DNA from: CAZPBC01 sp964584775
GTDB lineage: Bacteria; Chlamydiota; Chlamydiia; Chlamydiales; SLFE01
Length of the DNA stretch: 40,951 bases
Assembly (NCBI GenBank): GCA_964584775.1
Contig: CAZPBC010000016.1
Coordinates: 1 to 40,951, forward strand
Reading direction: 5' to 3'
This document shows, one piece after another, positions 15,448 to 25,092 of the stretch. Position 1 is the stretch's first letter, and every line of letters starts with the position of its first letter. The notes below the pieces were generated by a model. The model saw only the letters and a program-made list of their open reading frames with translations. It ran no database searches and was not told the origin of the DNA. A program made the translations under genes and the position numbers.

Positions 15448-18400
15448 ATGGAAAAGCAAAAAAAATGGCAGCTTTGGCTGATCTCTCTTGTACTTCTCGT
15501 CACCCTCTATAACATCCTCCCCACTCTCTTTTGGTATTCGAAGCCGCTCAAAAGCGAAATCGATCAGAAGGAGGCTCAGCAGGTCGCAACACACATCTCT
15601 GAGCGTGTGAATGGACTCCAGCAGGAATCCATCGACTGGCTTAGCTCTTTTACAGACCATTTGGGTGTGCATGCGAGCTCGATTCAGCAGAATCCTAAAA
15701 CAGACCGGATCATCGATGTCGACTTCAAATCGCAAAAAGATGCAGAACGCTTTGCCAAGTTCATCACTGCTGCGGGAAATCTCATTCCCTTTGTTCCAGC
15801 GCAACTACGCACGAGTGAAAATCCTCTCGCTGCGATCTCGACACAGGATGGTCTTTACCGTGTAGCGGTCCAAAGAAATCTCTCCTTCAAACTAGATCCA
15901 AACGAAGAAGGGCTCTTTCTCTTTTCTAAGAAAATTGAAGAGGATGGGCAAATCAGTCCTTTCTACAAAAAACTCATCTACGGACGGCTTGAAGAGCTCA
16001 TGGAATCCCTCGCTGGAAAAAGTGCGGCTGGGGCCAGTGTCCTTTCCATCACTGAAAATCCTACCGACAGTGCTTTAGATGATCTCGTTCTGCAGGTCGC
16101 AAGCGAAATCAAATCATGGAATAAGCTAGGTCTAAAGACTCCTCTCGGTCAACGCCTTGCTGCATCACTCACTCAGTTTGATGGCAAGAACAAAGCCGAT
16201 ACACTAAAAGAACTTCAAGCACGGATGGCTTCTCTTCAAGAGTCGCTGGCTAAACAAGAAAAGGAAGGAAAAGCAAAGCTTTCTAAAGCCGAAGCGGATG
16301 GAGATCTCGTGAACTTGGACGAGCAGAGTGCGCTTGAACTCCTCACTGGACAAATTGCCACTCTCAAAGAAGCTAAAGAGATCTTGAGCAATAACCAGAG
16401 TCTTTTTGCGAAAGGCAAAGATCCCCTCACCCCTGCACAAGCGGAAGTTCTACTTGAAGAGAGTGAAAAGGAGCTCAAAAAGACGGACTACGTTCAGATG
16501 ATTCGCATCGCCGGGTATAACCCCTTCATTGAAAAGGTGGCTGTCGACTGGAGCGATGATATCGTCACATTGATCCCTTACCAAGATGTCACCGACCTCA
16601 AAAGCGCAAGGTCAACAGAAGTTCAGGCCATTGCAGCTGAACAAGTCAACAGAGCCCTTTTTAACAGCATGGCTCGCGTCGGTCGTTTTGCGGATGAAAC
16701 CGTTCAGCCAAAGGGTGACCACTTTACGATTCAGCTCAACAGCTTAACCAACTCAAAGAGCCTTCTCGCTTTAGATCTCGGTTTTGTTGCAAACAAGGAG
16801 GCTGAAAAATTGGCAACACTCCTGAAAACGGAGTGGCAACCGAGCGACGCAGACCTCTCTGCAAAAAACTTTCCTATCCGCTCTTACAGCGACTACTTAG
16901 CTGAATCTAAAAAAGAGCAGCGACTTGGCCTCGTTATCCTCGCTCCCTCGGCATTGAAAGAGGCTCCTGAAGGATTCAACAACAGCTCGATCTACATCAT
17001 TGCTAAGGGTTTAAACCCGATCATCGAAAAATGGCGCGACCAACCTGAAGCAGAGGGAAGTAAGCGGCTTGTCCAGGACCTAGAGAGCCTAAAAAACCTC
17101 CTCGCTAGCCAAGGCTTCATCAGCTATCCCGCAAAAACATTTAAGTTTGCACCCGAGTTTGATGATGACTTCATTTTCGAAGAGCGCGGCTACTACGACG
17201 ACCTTCTGGCAGCAACGCGCGAAAACTTTGTTGTCAAAGGCAGCAAAAAATATGCCACTCTCGAATTCACCGATGTGGAACAGCGCATCTTGACAAGGAA
17301 TAAGATCGAAGACAAAGTCCAAGAAGATCTCGTCAAGTGGCAAGAAGAGTACAATGCAGCTTCTGTTGATCAGAACCCTGTCAAAAGGCTTCTCATCCCA
17401 CCTCCTTCTGAAAGTCCCTATCTCGCCAACTTCGCACTCACGGCAAGAAAATACTTCCGCGGTGACGAACGCAAGATCTTGCGTTGGGGACTCGATCTTT
17501 CCGGTGGTAAAACCGTTCGAATCGGCCTCCGTGACGAAGCAGGTAAAGCCGTCACCAACCCCGACGACCTGAATCAAGCGGTCAACGAACTCTACACTCG
17601 AATCAACAAGATGGGTGTGTCAGAGAGAACGATTCGTATCGAGGGTGAAAATGTGATTCTGGACTTCCCTGGCTCACAAGCTTTTTCAGCCAATGAGTTG
17701 ATCAAAGCCTCAGCGATGTACTTCCACATCGTGAATGAAAAGTTTGGCCCCTTCAACAAAGAGCTTGCAGCTCAGTCAAACGAGTTCTTACAAGAGGTCT
17801 GGAATGAAGCGGTAGTGACCAACCGCACAGATCCAGAAAGCATCAATGAGATCGCCTGGAGACACCTCGGTGGCGACCCAGAAAACCCAGGTGTGATCAC
17901 TCCAAAAAGTGAGCTTGCTCAAACGCTTTACAAAAACGGCCTACGCCTTGCCAACCCGTACAAGGTCGAAAGAACCGGTATGTTCGATGACACGCTATCA
18001 ATGGTCGCAAAACAGAGAGGCGATAGCCCTTCCGATTGGAGAGGTGCTTACAACCCATTGATGTTTACCTTCAACAACTACGCTCTCGAAGGATCGAGCT
18101 TAACCGATATCCGCGCAAGCTACGACCCTTCTCGCGGGAACATGCTTCTCTTTGCTGTCAAAAGCTCCTACGACAAGAAGAAGGGAGAGTTCTACTCTTC
18201 TCCTCAGCAAGACCTCTATGCTTGGACGTCGCAGTTTGCCGAAGACCGCATTGCTGGAACACCTAAAGAGAACTATTCAAGAGGTGGATGGAGAATGGCT
18301 GTGATCCTCAACGGGGAAGTCGTCTCCTATCCTGCACTTGGTGAGGCGCTCTCCTCCAACGCGTCGATCCACGGAAACTTCACTCCCCGTGAGATTAACG

Positions 18401-20010
18401 AATTGGTGGCTGACCTAAAGGCAGGGTCGCTCAGCTTCACACCGAAGATCCTATCGGAACAAAACGTCTCCCCTGAGCTCGGTAAAGAAGAACGCGGACG
18501 GGGTATCCTCGCCTCCGTTGTCGCGATCCTTCTTGTCGTGGGACTCATGGTGACAGTTTACCGTTTTGCTGGGGTCGTCGCCTCGATCGCTGTTATCATC
18601 AACCTCTTGATCATGTGGGGCGTCCTACAAAGTATCGGAGCTGCACTTACCCTACCAGGGATTGCAGGTCTTGTCTTGACCATTGGTATGGCAGTCGATG
18701 CAAACGTGCTTGTTTTCGAGCGTGTGCGTGAAGAATTTGCGATTTCTGGCCGTATAGCTTCTGCTTTGCAGGCTGGTTATCGAAAAGCTTTCTCAGCGAT
18801 TGTAGACTCTAACCTCACCACTTTGATGGTCGCGATCATCCTCCTTCAGTTTGATTCCGGACCCATCAAGTCGTTTGCTGTCATGATCATTATCGGTATC
18901 CTCTCTTCGATGTTCACCGGACTCTTCATGACCCGCTACTTCTTCGCTGGTTGGGCACAGAGAAAGTCTAGCAAGGGCCTCACGATGATGAAGCTCTTTA
19001 ATAAGACGAATTTTGACTTCTTGAAGTACACCAAACCCGCTGTCGTCATTACGATTTTGATCATCGGTTTTGGAACCGCCTTCTTAATCACCGAGCGGAA
19101 CACCATCTTTGGAATGGACTTCACGGGTGGATACTCACTCACCCTCGATCTCGAGGAGAACCCAGATGAAAACCTGCGTCTTGCAGCGTCAGACGCCCTC
19201 GCTAAAGCCGGTGCAAAGACAGGAGATGTAGAGATCCGTGAGCTCAGCCGTCCCAACCAGCTGCGTATTCAGTTGGGGATGAGCATGGAGGAGAGTGGAC
19301 ACCCCTTCCACGGCATGGCGGTGGAAGTTCCTGGGGACCACCTCTATCCTTACGAGAACAACCCACGTATCACTTGGGTCGTCGACTCCCTAAAAGCGGA
19401 AGGACTGAATGTATCGAACCTCAGCCTCCTGTCGCTCGACAAGAACTGGTCGGCAATGAGTGGACAGCTCTCGGACACGATGCGCAACAACGCTCTCCTT
19501 GCTCTTGGAGTGGCGATGCTGGGTGTGCTGATCTACATCACCTTCCGCTTTGAGTTTAAATATGCGGTCGGTGCGCTCTTCGGATTGATCCACGACGTTT
19601 GGATCACACTGGGTATTGTCGCCCTACTCCACCTCCTCGGTGTTCCTGTAGAGCTTAACCTCCAAGCCGTCGGTGCCCTGATGACCATCATTGGATACTC
19701 GCTCAATGACACGATCATTGTCTTTGACCGTATCCGTGAAGAGATCGGACTCCACCGCAAGCTTTCGATCGAAGAAGTCGTGAATCTTTCCCTCAATGCG
19801 ACCCTCAACCGTACTGTGATGACTTCGGGAACCACACTGCTTGTGCTCTTCTCGCTTGTCTTCCTCGGTGGGGCCAGCCTCTTCAGCTTCTCGCTGATCA
19901 TGGCAATTGGGGTACTGATCGGAACCTTCTCTTCGCTCTACATCGCTTCTCCAGTCATGCTCTTTGTGCATTACCGTGAGAAGGCTAGGCTGAAAACAAG
20001 TAAGCCCTAA
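15448..20010 (+). CDS. secDF: Fused SecDF protein-export membrane protein
   Basis: A 1520-residue fusion of the RND-type Sec accessory subunits SecD and SecF, which use the proton gradient to help pull exported proteins across the inner membrane. The first membrane segment lies at about 8-28. A very large periplasmic region follows, with a coiled-coil stretch near 260-345, before the SecD signature GLDLSGGK near 678. Five SecD helices occupy about 1012-1170, with DANVLVFERVREE near 1083. SecF begins near 1190 with GMDFTGG near 1222 and NDTIIVFDRIREE near 1420. E. coli SecD has GLDLxGG near residue 125, so about 550 residues are extra; chlamydial SecDF is typically large. No good ribosome binding site is seen. 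Confidence 0.95.
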   Translation: MEKQKKWQLWLISLVLLVTLYNILPTLFWYSKPLKSEIDQKEAQQVATHISERVNGLQQESIDWLSSFTDHLGVHASSIQQNPKTDRIIDVDFKSQKDAERFAKFITAAGNLIPFVPAQLRTSENPLAAISTQDGLYRVAVQRNLSFKLDPNEEGLFLFSKKIEEDGQISPFYKKLIYGRLEELMESLAGKSAAGASVLSITENPTDSALDDLVLQVASEIKSWNKLGLKTPLGQRLAASLTQFDGKNKADTLKELQARMASLQESLAKQEKEGKAKLSKAEADGDLVNLDEQSALELLTGQIATLKEAKEILSNNQSLFAKGKDPLTPAQAEVLLEESEKELKKTDYVQMIRIAGYNPFIEKVAVDWSDDIVTLIPYQDVTDLKSARSTEVQAIAAEQVNRALFNSMARVGRFADETVQPKGDHFTIQLNSLTNSKSLLALDLGFVANKEAEKLATLLKTEWQPSDADLSAKNFPIRSYSDYLAESKKEQRLGLVILAPSALKEAPEGFNNSSIYIIAKGLNPIIEKWRDQPEAEGSKRLVQDLESLKNLLASQGFISYPAKTFKFAPEFDDDFIFEERGYYDDLLAATRENFVVKGSKKYATLEFTDVEQRILTRNKIEDKVQEDLVKWQEEYNAASVDQNPVKRLLIPPPSESPYLANFALTARKYFRGDERKILRWGLDLSGGKTVRIGLRDEAGKAVTNPDDLNQAVNELYTRINKMGVSERTIRIEGENVILDFPGSQAFSANELIKASAMYFHIVNEKFGPFNKELAAQSNEFLQEVWNEAVVTNRTDPESINEIAWRHLGGDPENPGVITPKSELAQTLYKNGLRLANPYKVERTGMFDDTLSMVAKQRGDSPSDWRGAYNPLMFTFNNYALEGSSLTDIRASYDPSRGNMLLFAVKSSYDKKKGEFYSSPQQDLYAWTSQFAEDRIAGTPKENYSRGGWRMAVILNGEVVSYPALGEALSSNASIHGNFTPREINELVADLKAGSLSFTPKILSEQNVSPELGKEERGRGILASVVAILLVVGLMVTVYRFAGVVASIAVIINLLIMWGVLQSIGAALTLPGIAGLVLTIGMAVDANVLVFERVREEFAISGRIASALQAGYRKAFSAIVDSNLTTLMVAIILLQFDSGPIKSFAVMIIIGILSSMFTGLFMTRYFFAGWAQRKSSKGLTMMKLFNKTNFDFLKYTKPAVVITILIIGFGTAFLITERNTIFGMDFTGGYSLTLDLEENPDENLRLAASDALAKAGAKTGDVEIRELSRPNQLRIQLGMSMEESGHPFHGMAVEVPGDHLYPYENNPRITWVVDSLKAEGLNVSNLSLLSLDKNWSAMSGQLSDTMRNNALLALGVAMLGVLIYITFRFEFKYAVGALFGLIHDVWITLGIVALLHLLGVPVELNLQAVGALMTIIGYSLNDTIIVFDRIREEIGLHRKLSIEEVVNLSLNATLNRTVMTSGTTLLVLFSLVFLGGASLFSFSLIMAIGVLIGTFSSLYIASPVMLFVHYREKARLKTSKP

Positions 20011-20023
20011 GAACTAACTCCTT

Positions 20024-20059
20024 AAGAATCGGGGGTTTTATAACCTCCGATTCTTTTTT
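20024..20059 (+). terminator. Rho-independent terminator of secDF
   Basis: AAGAATCGG pairs with CCGATTCTT around a GGGTTTTATAACCT loop that itself can pair (GGTT/AACC), followed by T6. It lies 14 bp after the secDF stop. Confidence 0.9.
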
Positions 20060-20067
20060 AGACGTTT

Positions 20068-20076
20068 TGCTATAAT
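20068..20076 (+). promoter_or_regulatory. Extended -10 promoter of recJ
   Basis: TGC directly precedes a perfect TATAAT (20071-20076), an extended -10 arrangement. No good -35 is present. It lies 24 bp before the recJ ATG and right after the secDF terminator, so recJ can be transcribed on its own. Confidence 0.55.
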
Positions 20077-20100
20077 CCGCTTAAGAGCCCCGGAGCCCGC

Positions 20101-21891
20101 ATGCCGATCAATTCAGCACAGCACCACGAAGAGCCTGTTTGGGTGATGCCCAAAAAGAACCTGAAGTGGAAAGAGAGTATCGTTAAAGAGTTCAAGCTCC
20201 ATCCTGTCATGGCTCAAATTTTGGTCTCAAGAGGATTCAAAACTTTTGAAGAGATCCACCACTTTCTTTACTCCAAGCTTCCTGACCTTCACGACCCTTT
20301 CCTTTTCACCCATATCAAGGAAGCCTCACGTCGCATTCTCAAAGCGCGTGAAAACAAGGAAAAAGTCCTCATCTACGGTGACAACGATGTCGATGGGATG
20401 ACGGGAACTGCCCTGCTCACCGAATTCTTCCAGCTCCTTGGAATGGATGTCATTTACTTTGTCGCAAGCCCAAGCAGCCAAAAGAAAACAACGATCTTAG
20501 AAGCTCTCCCCAAGGCTCTCGAAGAGGGAGTCAAAGTGCTAGTGACCGTAGACGTGGGTGTGACAGCCCACAAAGAGATCGCAGCCTTCACCAAGGAGGG
20601 CATCGACACCATCGTCACCGACCACCACGAACCTTCTGAAATCCTTCCTAAATGCACGGCGATCCTCAATCCAAAACTGCATGACAACACCTATCCCGAC
20701 CGCCACCTGACCGGCGTGGGAGTCGCCTTCAAGCTCGCCCATGCCATCACAAACCTCGTCACGAACACCAAAGATGCCCCACAAAAGCGCATTGATCTAA
20801 AAAAAGCGCTCGACCTCGTTGCCCTCGGAACCATTTCAGACATGGGAGCTCTGCATGGAGAAAACCGCATTCTCGTTCGCTATGGACTGATGCAGATCAA
20901 AAAGGGCAAAAGACTCGGCATCAATCAGCTGATGAAAATCGCTGAGGTGGACCCGAATTACTTGAGCACCTTCCTTGTCGCTTCAAGAATCGGCCCCCCA
21001 CTCAATAGCCTCGGCCGCATCGCTAACCCGAACGATGGAGTCAAACTCCTCATCACACGCAATACGGCGCAGGCAGAACAACTCGCTGAACAAATTGGGA
21101 TGAACAACGTCGAAAGACAGCGCATCGAGCGTATGATGACCGAAGATATCGACACCATTTTAAAGAAGCAGCCTGCCATCTTGAACGAAAAGGCGATTGT
21201 CCTCACCTCATCCAAGTGGCACCCCGGAATTATCCCGATCATTTCAACCCGTCTTTCAAAAGCCTACACTCGCCCTATTGTCATCATCGCCACCAACGAG
21301 AAGTATGGAAAAGGATCCTTGAGGTCCATTCCAGAGTTTCCGCTCCTTCCTGCACTCAAAGAGTGCGCTGACCTCTTAGAAAACTTTGGAGGCCACGACT
21401 ATGCTGCAGGACTGACGATCCATGAAAAAAATATTCCTGAGTTCACAAAACGTTTCATCGAAATTGCTAACAAGCAGTTAGGCGACCAAGACGTGAAAAA
21501 TAAAATCCATGTCGATGGAGAGGTTGACTTCAAAGACCTCACCTACGACTGCCTTGAATCGATTCGTCTGCTGGAGCCTTATGGAAACGAAAATCCCCCA
21601 CCGATTTTTTGCACAGAAGCCTCACAAGCTTGGCCGCCAAAAGCCATTGGAAAAATGAACGACAAAGCACACTTAAAGCTCTACCTTGAACAAGAGGACC
21701 GCGTGCTAGAAGGAATCGCTCTCAACCGTGCCTCAGACAGCACCATGCTCCGTAAAAAAGATCTCAAACTCCGTGTCGCTTTCACGCCGCAGTTCGATAC
21801 GTTTCAACATCAATCTTTCCTACAGCTGTTGATCCGCGACTTCAAAATTTCTTCAGAAACAAAATCAAAGAGCTCTTCAAAAAAGAGTTAA
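20101..21891 (+). CDS. recJ: Single-stranded-DNA-specific exonuclease RecJ
   Basis: A 596-residue DHH-superfamily nuclease acting 5'-3' on single-stranded DNA in recombination and repair. Motif I reads YGDNDVDGMTGTALL (Asp-rich centre at about 94-98), where most RecJ proteins have DYDVDG; motif III is VTDHHEP near 173. DHHA1-type sequence FGGHDYAAGLTI and the C-terminal OB-like part follow. Length matches the family. GGAG lies 6 bp before the ATG. The secDF-recJ-euo neighbourhood is conserved in Chlamydia, which supports orthology. Confidence 0.95.
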   Translation: MPINSAQHHEEPVWVMPKKNLKWKESIVKEFKLHPVMAQILVSRGFKTFEEIHHFLYSKLPDLHDPFLFTHIKEASRRILKARENKEKVLIYGDNDVDGMTGTALLTEFFQLLGMDVIYFVASPSSQKKTTILEALPKALEEGVKVLVTVDVGVTAHKEIAAFTKEGIDTIVTDHHEPSEILPKCTAILNPKLHDNTYPDRHLTGVGVAFKLAHAITNLVTNTKDAPQKRIDLKKALDLVALGTISDMGALHGENRILVRYGLMQIKKGKRLGINQLMKIAEVDPNYLSTFLVASRIGPPLNSLGRIANPNDGVKLLITRNTAQAEQLAEQIGMNNVERQRIERMMTEDIDTILKKQPAILNEKAIVLTSSKWHPGIIPIISTRLSKAYTRPIVIIATNEKYGKGSLRSIPEFPLLPALKECADLLENFGGHDYAAGLTIHEKNIPEFTKRFIEIANKQLGDQDVKNKIHVDGEVDFKDLTYDCLESIRLLEPYGNENPPPIFCTEASQAWPPKAIGKMNDKAHLKLYLEQEDRVLEGIALNRASDSTMLRKKDLKLRVAFTPQFDTFQHQSFLQLLIRDFKISSETKSKSSSKKS

Positions 21892-21907
21892 GCTGGCTAG
21901 CCTAGAT

Positions 21908-21944
21908 AAAAAAAAACGCACTTTGGTCAAAAGTGCGCTTTTCC
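21908..21944. terminator. Bidirectional terminator between recJ and euo
   Basis: CGCACTTT-GGTCA-AAAGTGCG forms an 8-bp stem. A9 on the left becomes the T-run for the minus-strand gene and CTTTT on the right serves the plus strand. It separates two convergent genes. Confidence 0.88.
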
Positions 21945-21966
21945 CTTACAAATTTTTATGTAAGTG

Positions 21967-22398
21967 TTATGCAGTCTCGCTGCTTGCTCCTTGGTTCTCG
22001 CGGAAACGATTGATGTCGTCGATATGGATCACCCAAGCAGAACCTTTGCGGTGAGCTTGAAGACGTCCAACACGAGTGGAGTAGTAAATCTTTTGTACAG
22101 GCACGCCAAGCATCTCAGCAGCTTGCTTCACTGAATAATAACCTTTGTTATTATCAAAAAGAAGCTCACCTTCGTAAGTCGACTTTGCCCGTGAATACTT
22201 TTGATTGCGGTAAGCTGCAAGGTCGTTCACGTGGATGGTCCATCTTGAAGTCTCTTTGCTAGCTTTTAGTTTATTTAACTTAATCGCCACGTAGATCGCC
22301 TGTCTTGTGACGTTGTTAATTTCTGCAGCCTCGGTGATGGAGACATACTCTTTCTCCTGCACCGGACTCTTGTTTTCTTCTTGAAACATTGAGCTCAT
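21967..22398 (-). CDS. euo: Euo, chlamydial developmental repressor
   Basis: A 143-residue DNA-binding protein. The start at 22398 is chosen because AAGGAG lies 7 bp upstream; the open frame continues 16 codons further. Two excisionase-like winged helices are visible: YVSITEAAEINNVTRQAIY (from about 18) and GYYSVKQAAEMLGVPVQKIYY (from about 88), each closed by a W-x-IH wing (SRWTIHVNDL, SAWVIHIDDI). The linker SRAKSTYEGELLFDN is characteristic of Euo. In Chlamydia, Euo is made early and represses late genes to keep cells in the replicative form. Its position after recJ is conserved. Confidence 0.93.
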   Translation of the reverse strand: MSSMFQEENKSPVQEKEYVSITEAAEINNVTRQAIYVAIKLNKLKASKETSRWTIHVNDLAAYRNQKYSRAKSTYEGELLFDNNKGYYSVKQAAEMLGVPVQKIYYSTRVGRLQAHRKGSAWVIHIDDINRFRENQGASSETA

Positions 22399-22507
22399 AT
22401 TATTTCTCCTTATAGTTCTAAAATTACTTAAACCTGTCGCGCACACTCTGAGCTTTGCAATTTATTGCGTTCCCGTTTATCGTGCGCTTTTTATGCTTTG
22501 AAAGAAT

Positions 22508-22537
22508 TATTATTTCATACAAATCAATTGAACGCAA
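22508..22537 (-). promoter_or_regulatory. Candidate euo promoter
   Basis: On the minus strand TTGCGT (22532-22537) and ATAATA (22508-22513) are 18 bp apart; TAATAA one base on is an alternative -10. The leader would be about 100 nt. The flanks are strongly AT-rich. Confidence 0.35.
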
Positions 22538-22584
22538 GTGTTTTTACAAAATGTTTAATTTTCTTTTAGGTGTATTTATTAAGG

Positions 22585-22590
22585 TATAAT
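22585..22590 (+). promoter_or_regulatory. Candidate -10 element of the SET-domain gene
   Basis: A perfect TATAAT lies 30 bp before the ATG at 22621. The best -35 (TTCTTT, 18 bp away) is poor. No ribosome binding site precedes the ATG. Confidence 0.35.
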
Positions 22591-22620
22591 TAAGTTCTTT
22601 AAACAAATTTTACATTAGAC

Positions 22621-23415
22621 ATGACCGAGAAAATTCCTCCTGCTGTTTTATCCGTTCTGAACAATGACAGCGGCAAATTAAAAAAAATTCTTCATAAAAA
22701 TGAGTCAATTTTTGAACAAAATTCAGAAGGCTTTCACGCCGTGGATTTTGCGAAATTATTAAGAAAAAATAAATGTTTACACCTTTTACAACCTCAAAAC
22801 CCCAGAACGTTCCTGTTTCAGGACAGAGGTAAGAAAACTCTGGAGGTGCTATCTCAGGAAGAGATAGAAGAGCGGTTTCAGTTCAGTTATTGGCCTTGGC
22901 CCTGCTTCCCCAGCTACTCCGTTTTCAAAACAGTTTTACGAGAATTCCCTCTCTCATTGAGGATCCCTTTCATCTCCGAAGAAGGCCGAGGGGCCTACTC
23001 TCGCTACCAAGAGCAAATTGAAGGAGGAAAAATCGCTCAGGTCTCGATCAGATATATAGGCGAAGAGAAGGGATATGGGCTTTTTGCAGAGCAGGAGCTC
23101 GCTCCAGGTGAGTGGGTCGGCCTCTACGCAGGGAGGGTACGGCAGTTCTTCCGCCGCCATCCAGACCTCAACAGCTACTGTTTCCGCTACCCGACCCGAC
23201 TCTTCTCGCTCCGCTACTTCCTCATCGACTCCCTCTTTGTCGGGAATGAGCTCCGCTTTGCCAACCACTCCGACGTCCCGACAATGGAGCCGATTGCCTG
23301 CCTCCACCACCATCTGATGTACCTCGGTTTCATTGCTAAAAAGAAGGTCAAAAAGGGGGAAGAGCTCACCTTCGACTACGGAAAGGATTTCTGGAGAACT
23401 CGAACGAAAAATTAA
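22621..23415 (+). CDS. SET-domain protein methyltransferase, candidate effector
   Basis: A 264-residue protein. Residues about 1-60 look like one or two degenerate ankyrin-type helices (GFHAVDFAKLLRKNKCLHLL). Residues about 135-258 form a SET domain with the SAM-binding KGYGLFAEQEL near 149, FANHSDVPTMEP near 213 and EELTFDYG near 248, the last two being the catalytic pseudoknot. SET proteins methylate lysine. Chlamydia has a secreted SET protein (NUE, CT737), and Legionella has an ankyrin-SET effector, so a host chromatin target or a bacterial histone-like target are both possible. It diverges from euo and has no ribosome binding site. Confidence 0.85.
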   Translation: MTEKIPPAVLSVLNNDSGKLKKILHKNESIFEQNSEGFHAVDFAKLLRKNKCLHLLQPQNPRTFLFQDRGKKTLEVLSQEEIEERFQFSYWPWPCFPSYSVFKTVLREFPLSLRIPFISEEGRGAYSRYQEQIEGGKIAQVSIRYIGEEKGYGLFAEQELAPGEWVGLYAGRVRQFFRRHPDLNSYCFRYPTRLFSLRYFLIDSLFVGNELRFANHSDVPTMEPIACLHHHLMYLGFIAKKKVKKGEELTFDYGKDFWRTRTKN

Positions 23416-23491
23416 CTTAAAACACTCATCTTCAACATATTAAAAAATATGTTCCCTTTCTGTTACGATACGGAAAGAAAGGAGGTGTGTC

Positions 23492-23869
23492 ATGCTTACA
23501 CTATTTCTTGCGAAATTTTTTGGACTTTACTTTATGATCATGGGAATTTTCATGCTCACACGGAAAGAAACCATGGCGTCCGTCAAGGAAGCGATTAAAG
23601 CCAACCCTGCCCTTCTGATGATCACAGGCGTGCTCCAGCTCATGATTGGACTCATTTTAGTGATTACCCACTCGATCTTTGCCTTCAGCCTCACGATTTT
23701 GATCACCCTGATCGGATACCTTTGCCTGTTCGGAGGAATCATGCGGATCTTTTTCCCTGGAAAGGTGATTGAGTTCATGGAGAGGAGCTTTTCAGGGAAA
23801 AGTATGGATGGTTGGGGCATCGGACTGATCGTTGTCGGAGTCATCCTGCTATTTTATGGATTTGTTTAG
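23492..23869 (+). CDS. Small four-helix membrane protein, unknown function
   Basis: A 125-residue, very hydrophobic protein with four predicted membrane segments (about 3-22, 41-62, 64-86 and 105-124). The start is firm because AAGGAGG lies 6 bp before the ATG. A short charged loop (TRKETMASVKEAIKANP) follows the first helix. I do not recognise a named family. It precedes the YihY-family gene by 24 bp and is likely cotranscribed. A perfect AT-rich hairpin (AACATATT-AAAA-AATATGTT) lies upstream at about 23433-23452. Confidence 0.75.
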   Translation: MLTLFLAKFFGLYFMIMGIFMLTRKETMASVKEAIKANPALLMITGVLQLMIGLILVITHSIFAFSLTILITLIGYLCLFGGIMRIFFPGKVIEFMERSFSGKSMDGWGIGLIVVGVILLFYGFV

Positions 23870-23893
23870 GAATAGGGCTGTCACTTCAACAAC

Positions 23894-25084
23894 ATGATTC
23901 AGACTCTTCTTCAGCCTTTTGTGAACTTTTTTCACACGTTCCAAAGAGCCCTTGTCGGTTTCTTCAAAGATCGCCTAAGCCTCTTTGCTTCGGCGATCAC
24001 TTTTTATACTCTACTGGCAATCATCCCTAGCGTAGCAATTATCCTAGGAATTGCCCAAGGGTTCGGTCTCGATACAGCCGTCAAAGAAGCGATCCAGACA
24101 CAGTTTGAGTCTTATGCCCTCGTCGGGCAAAAACTCCTTGAGTTTGCTGAGCGGTCGCTCAAAGAAGTGCGAGGAGATTTGATAGCTGGAGTAGGGGTTG
24201 TCATCCTACTTTGGACCGTGCTCAAACTCCTCCGTAGTATCGAAGAGGCGTTCGATTTTATCTTCCGCATCCAAGAAAAGCGCTCCTTCGGCCACCGTCT
24301 TCTCCACTTTGTCGCGATTGCATGGACGGCACCTTTTCTATTGATCGTCGGCTATAGTGTCGTGCTCTTTATCATCGCCAAGGTGATGCAACTTGTGAAA
24401 CAAATGCCTGTCATCGGAATCCATCCCCATCTCTTCGATGCACTCCTTCACCTCTTCCCCCTAGCCCTGACCATCCTAACCCTGTTTCTCCTCTATATCT
24501 GGATGCCAAGTCGTAAGATCGGGTGGAAAGAGGCCTTTTATGGAAGTGTCGTGGGCAGTGTGTTGCTTCACCTCTTTCAGTTTTTTTATATCTACCTTCA
24601 GGTAGGGGTCACAAGATACGGTGCCATCTACGGAAGTTTAGCCGCCTTTCCCCTCTTTATCATCTGGCTCCAGATCAGCTGGATGATTGTCCTCTTTGGG
24701 GCTGAGTTTGCTTTCCACCAACTCGAGATCCGCTCCCCTTTTAAACCCTTCTCTCAAGAGAGTCCTTACTACCAAAAAATCACCTGGATTGCCCTTCTCC
24801 AGCTTGTCGACATCCGCTTTAAAGAGGGACGAGGGTTCTATCGACCGAAAGATCTAGCGAGAGAGCTCAATCTTTCTCTCCCCAGCTTTTATGAAGCTCT
24901 CAACCCACTTCTCGACAAAGAGCTTGTTTTAGAGAAAGACAACCTCATCCTGCCGGGGCGAGATATTCAGCAAATCTCTCCTGAAGAGCTCATTGCAATA
25001 CTCGAAGGGAAAAACACCCTTCCTTCAAAAGGCCTCTCCCTTGCACAGACGCAAGCGAATCAACACCTCCACAGCCTAAAATAG
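23894..25084 (+). CDS. YihY/BrkB-family inner-membrane protein (UPF0761)
   Basis: A 396-residue protein of the YihY/virulence factor BrkB family, recognised from the N-terminal block FFKDRLSLFASAITFYTLLAIIPSVAIILG, a central LLWTVLKLLRSIEEAFDFIF and the later YGAIYGSLAAFPLFIIWLQISWMIVLFGAEF. Six membrane helices are expected. The C-terminal 100 residues carry a predicted winged helix (FYRPKDLARELNLSLPSFYEALNPL). The biochemical role of this family is not settled; an old ribonuclease BN assignment was withdrawn. Confidence 0.9.
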   Translation: MIQTLLQPFVNFFHTFQRALVGFFKDRLSLFASAITFYTLLAIIPSVAIILGIAQGFGLDTAVKEAIQTQFESYALVGQKLLEFAERSLKEVRGDLIAGVGVVILLWTVLKLLRSIEEAFDFIFRIQEKRSFGHRLLHFVAIAWTAPFLLIVGYSVVLFIIAKVMQLVKQMPVIGIHPHLFDALLHLFPLALTILTLFLLYIWMPSRKIGWKEAFYGSVVGSVLLHLFQFFYIYLQVGVTRYGAIYGSLAAFPLFIIWLQISWMIVLFGAEFAFHQLEIRSPFKPFSQESPYYQKITWIALLQLVDIRFKEGRGFYRPKDLARELNLSLPSFYEALNPLLDKELVLEKDNLILPGRDIQQISPEELIAILEGKNTLPSKGLSLAQTQANQHLHSLK

Positions 25085-25092
25085 AATTGCAT

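Noticed and set aside
15304..15804. Minus-strand open frames opposite the start of secDF
   Set aside because: They are antisense to a confidently identified gene and lack start signals or family features.
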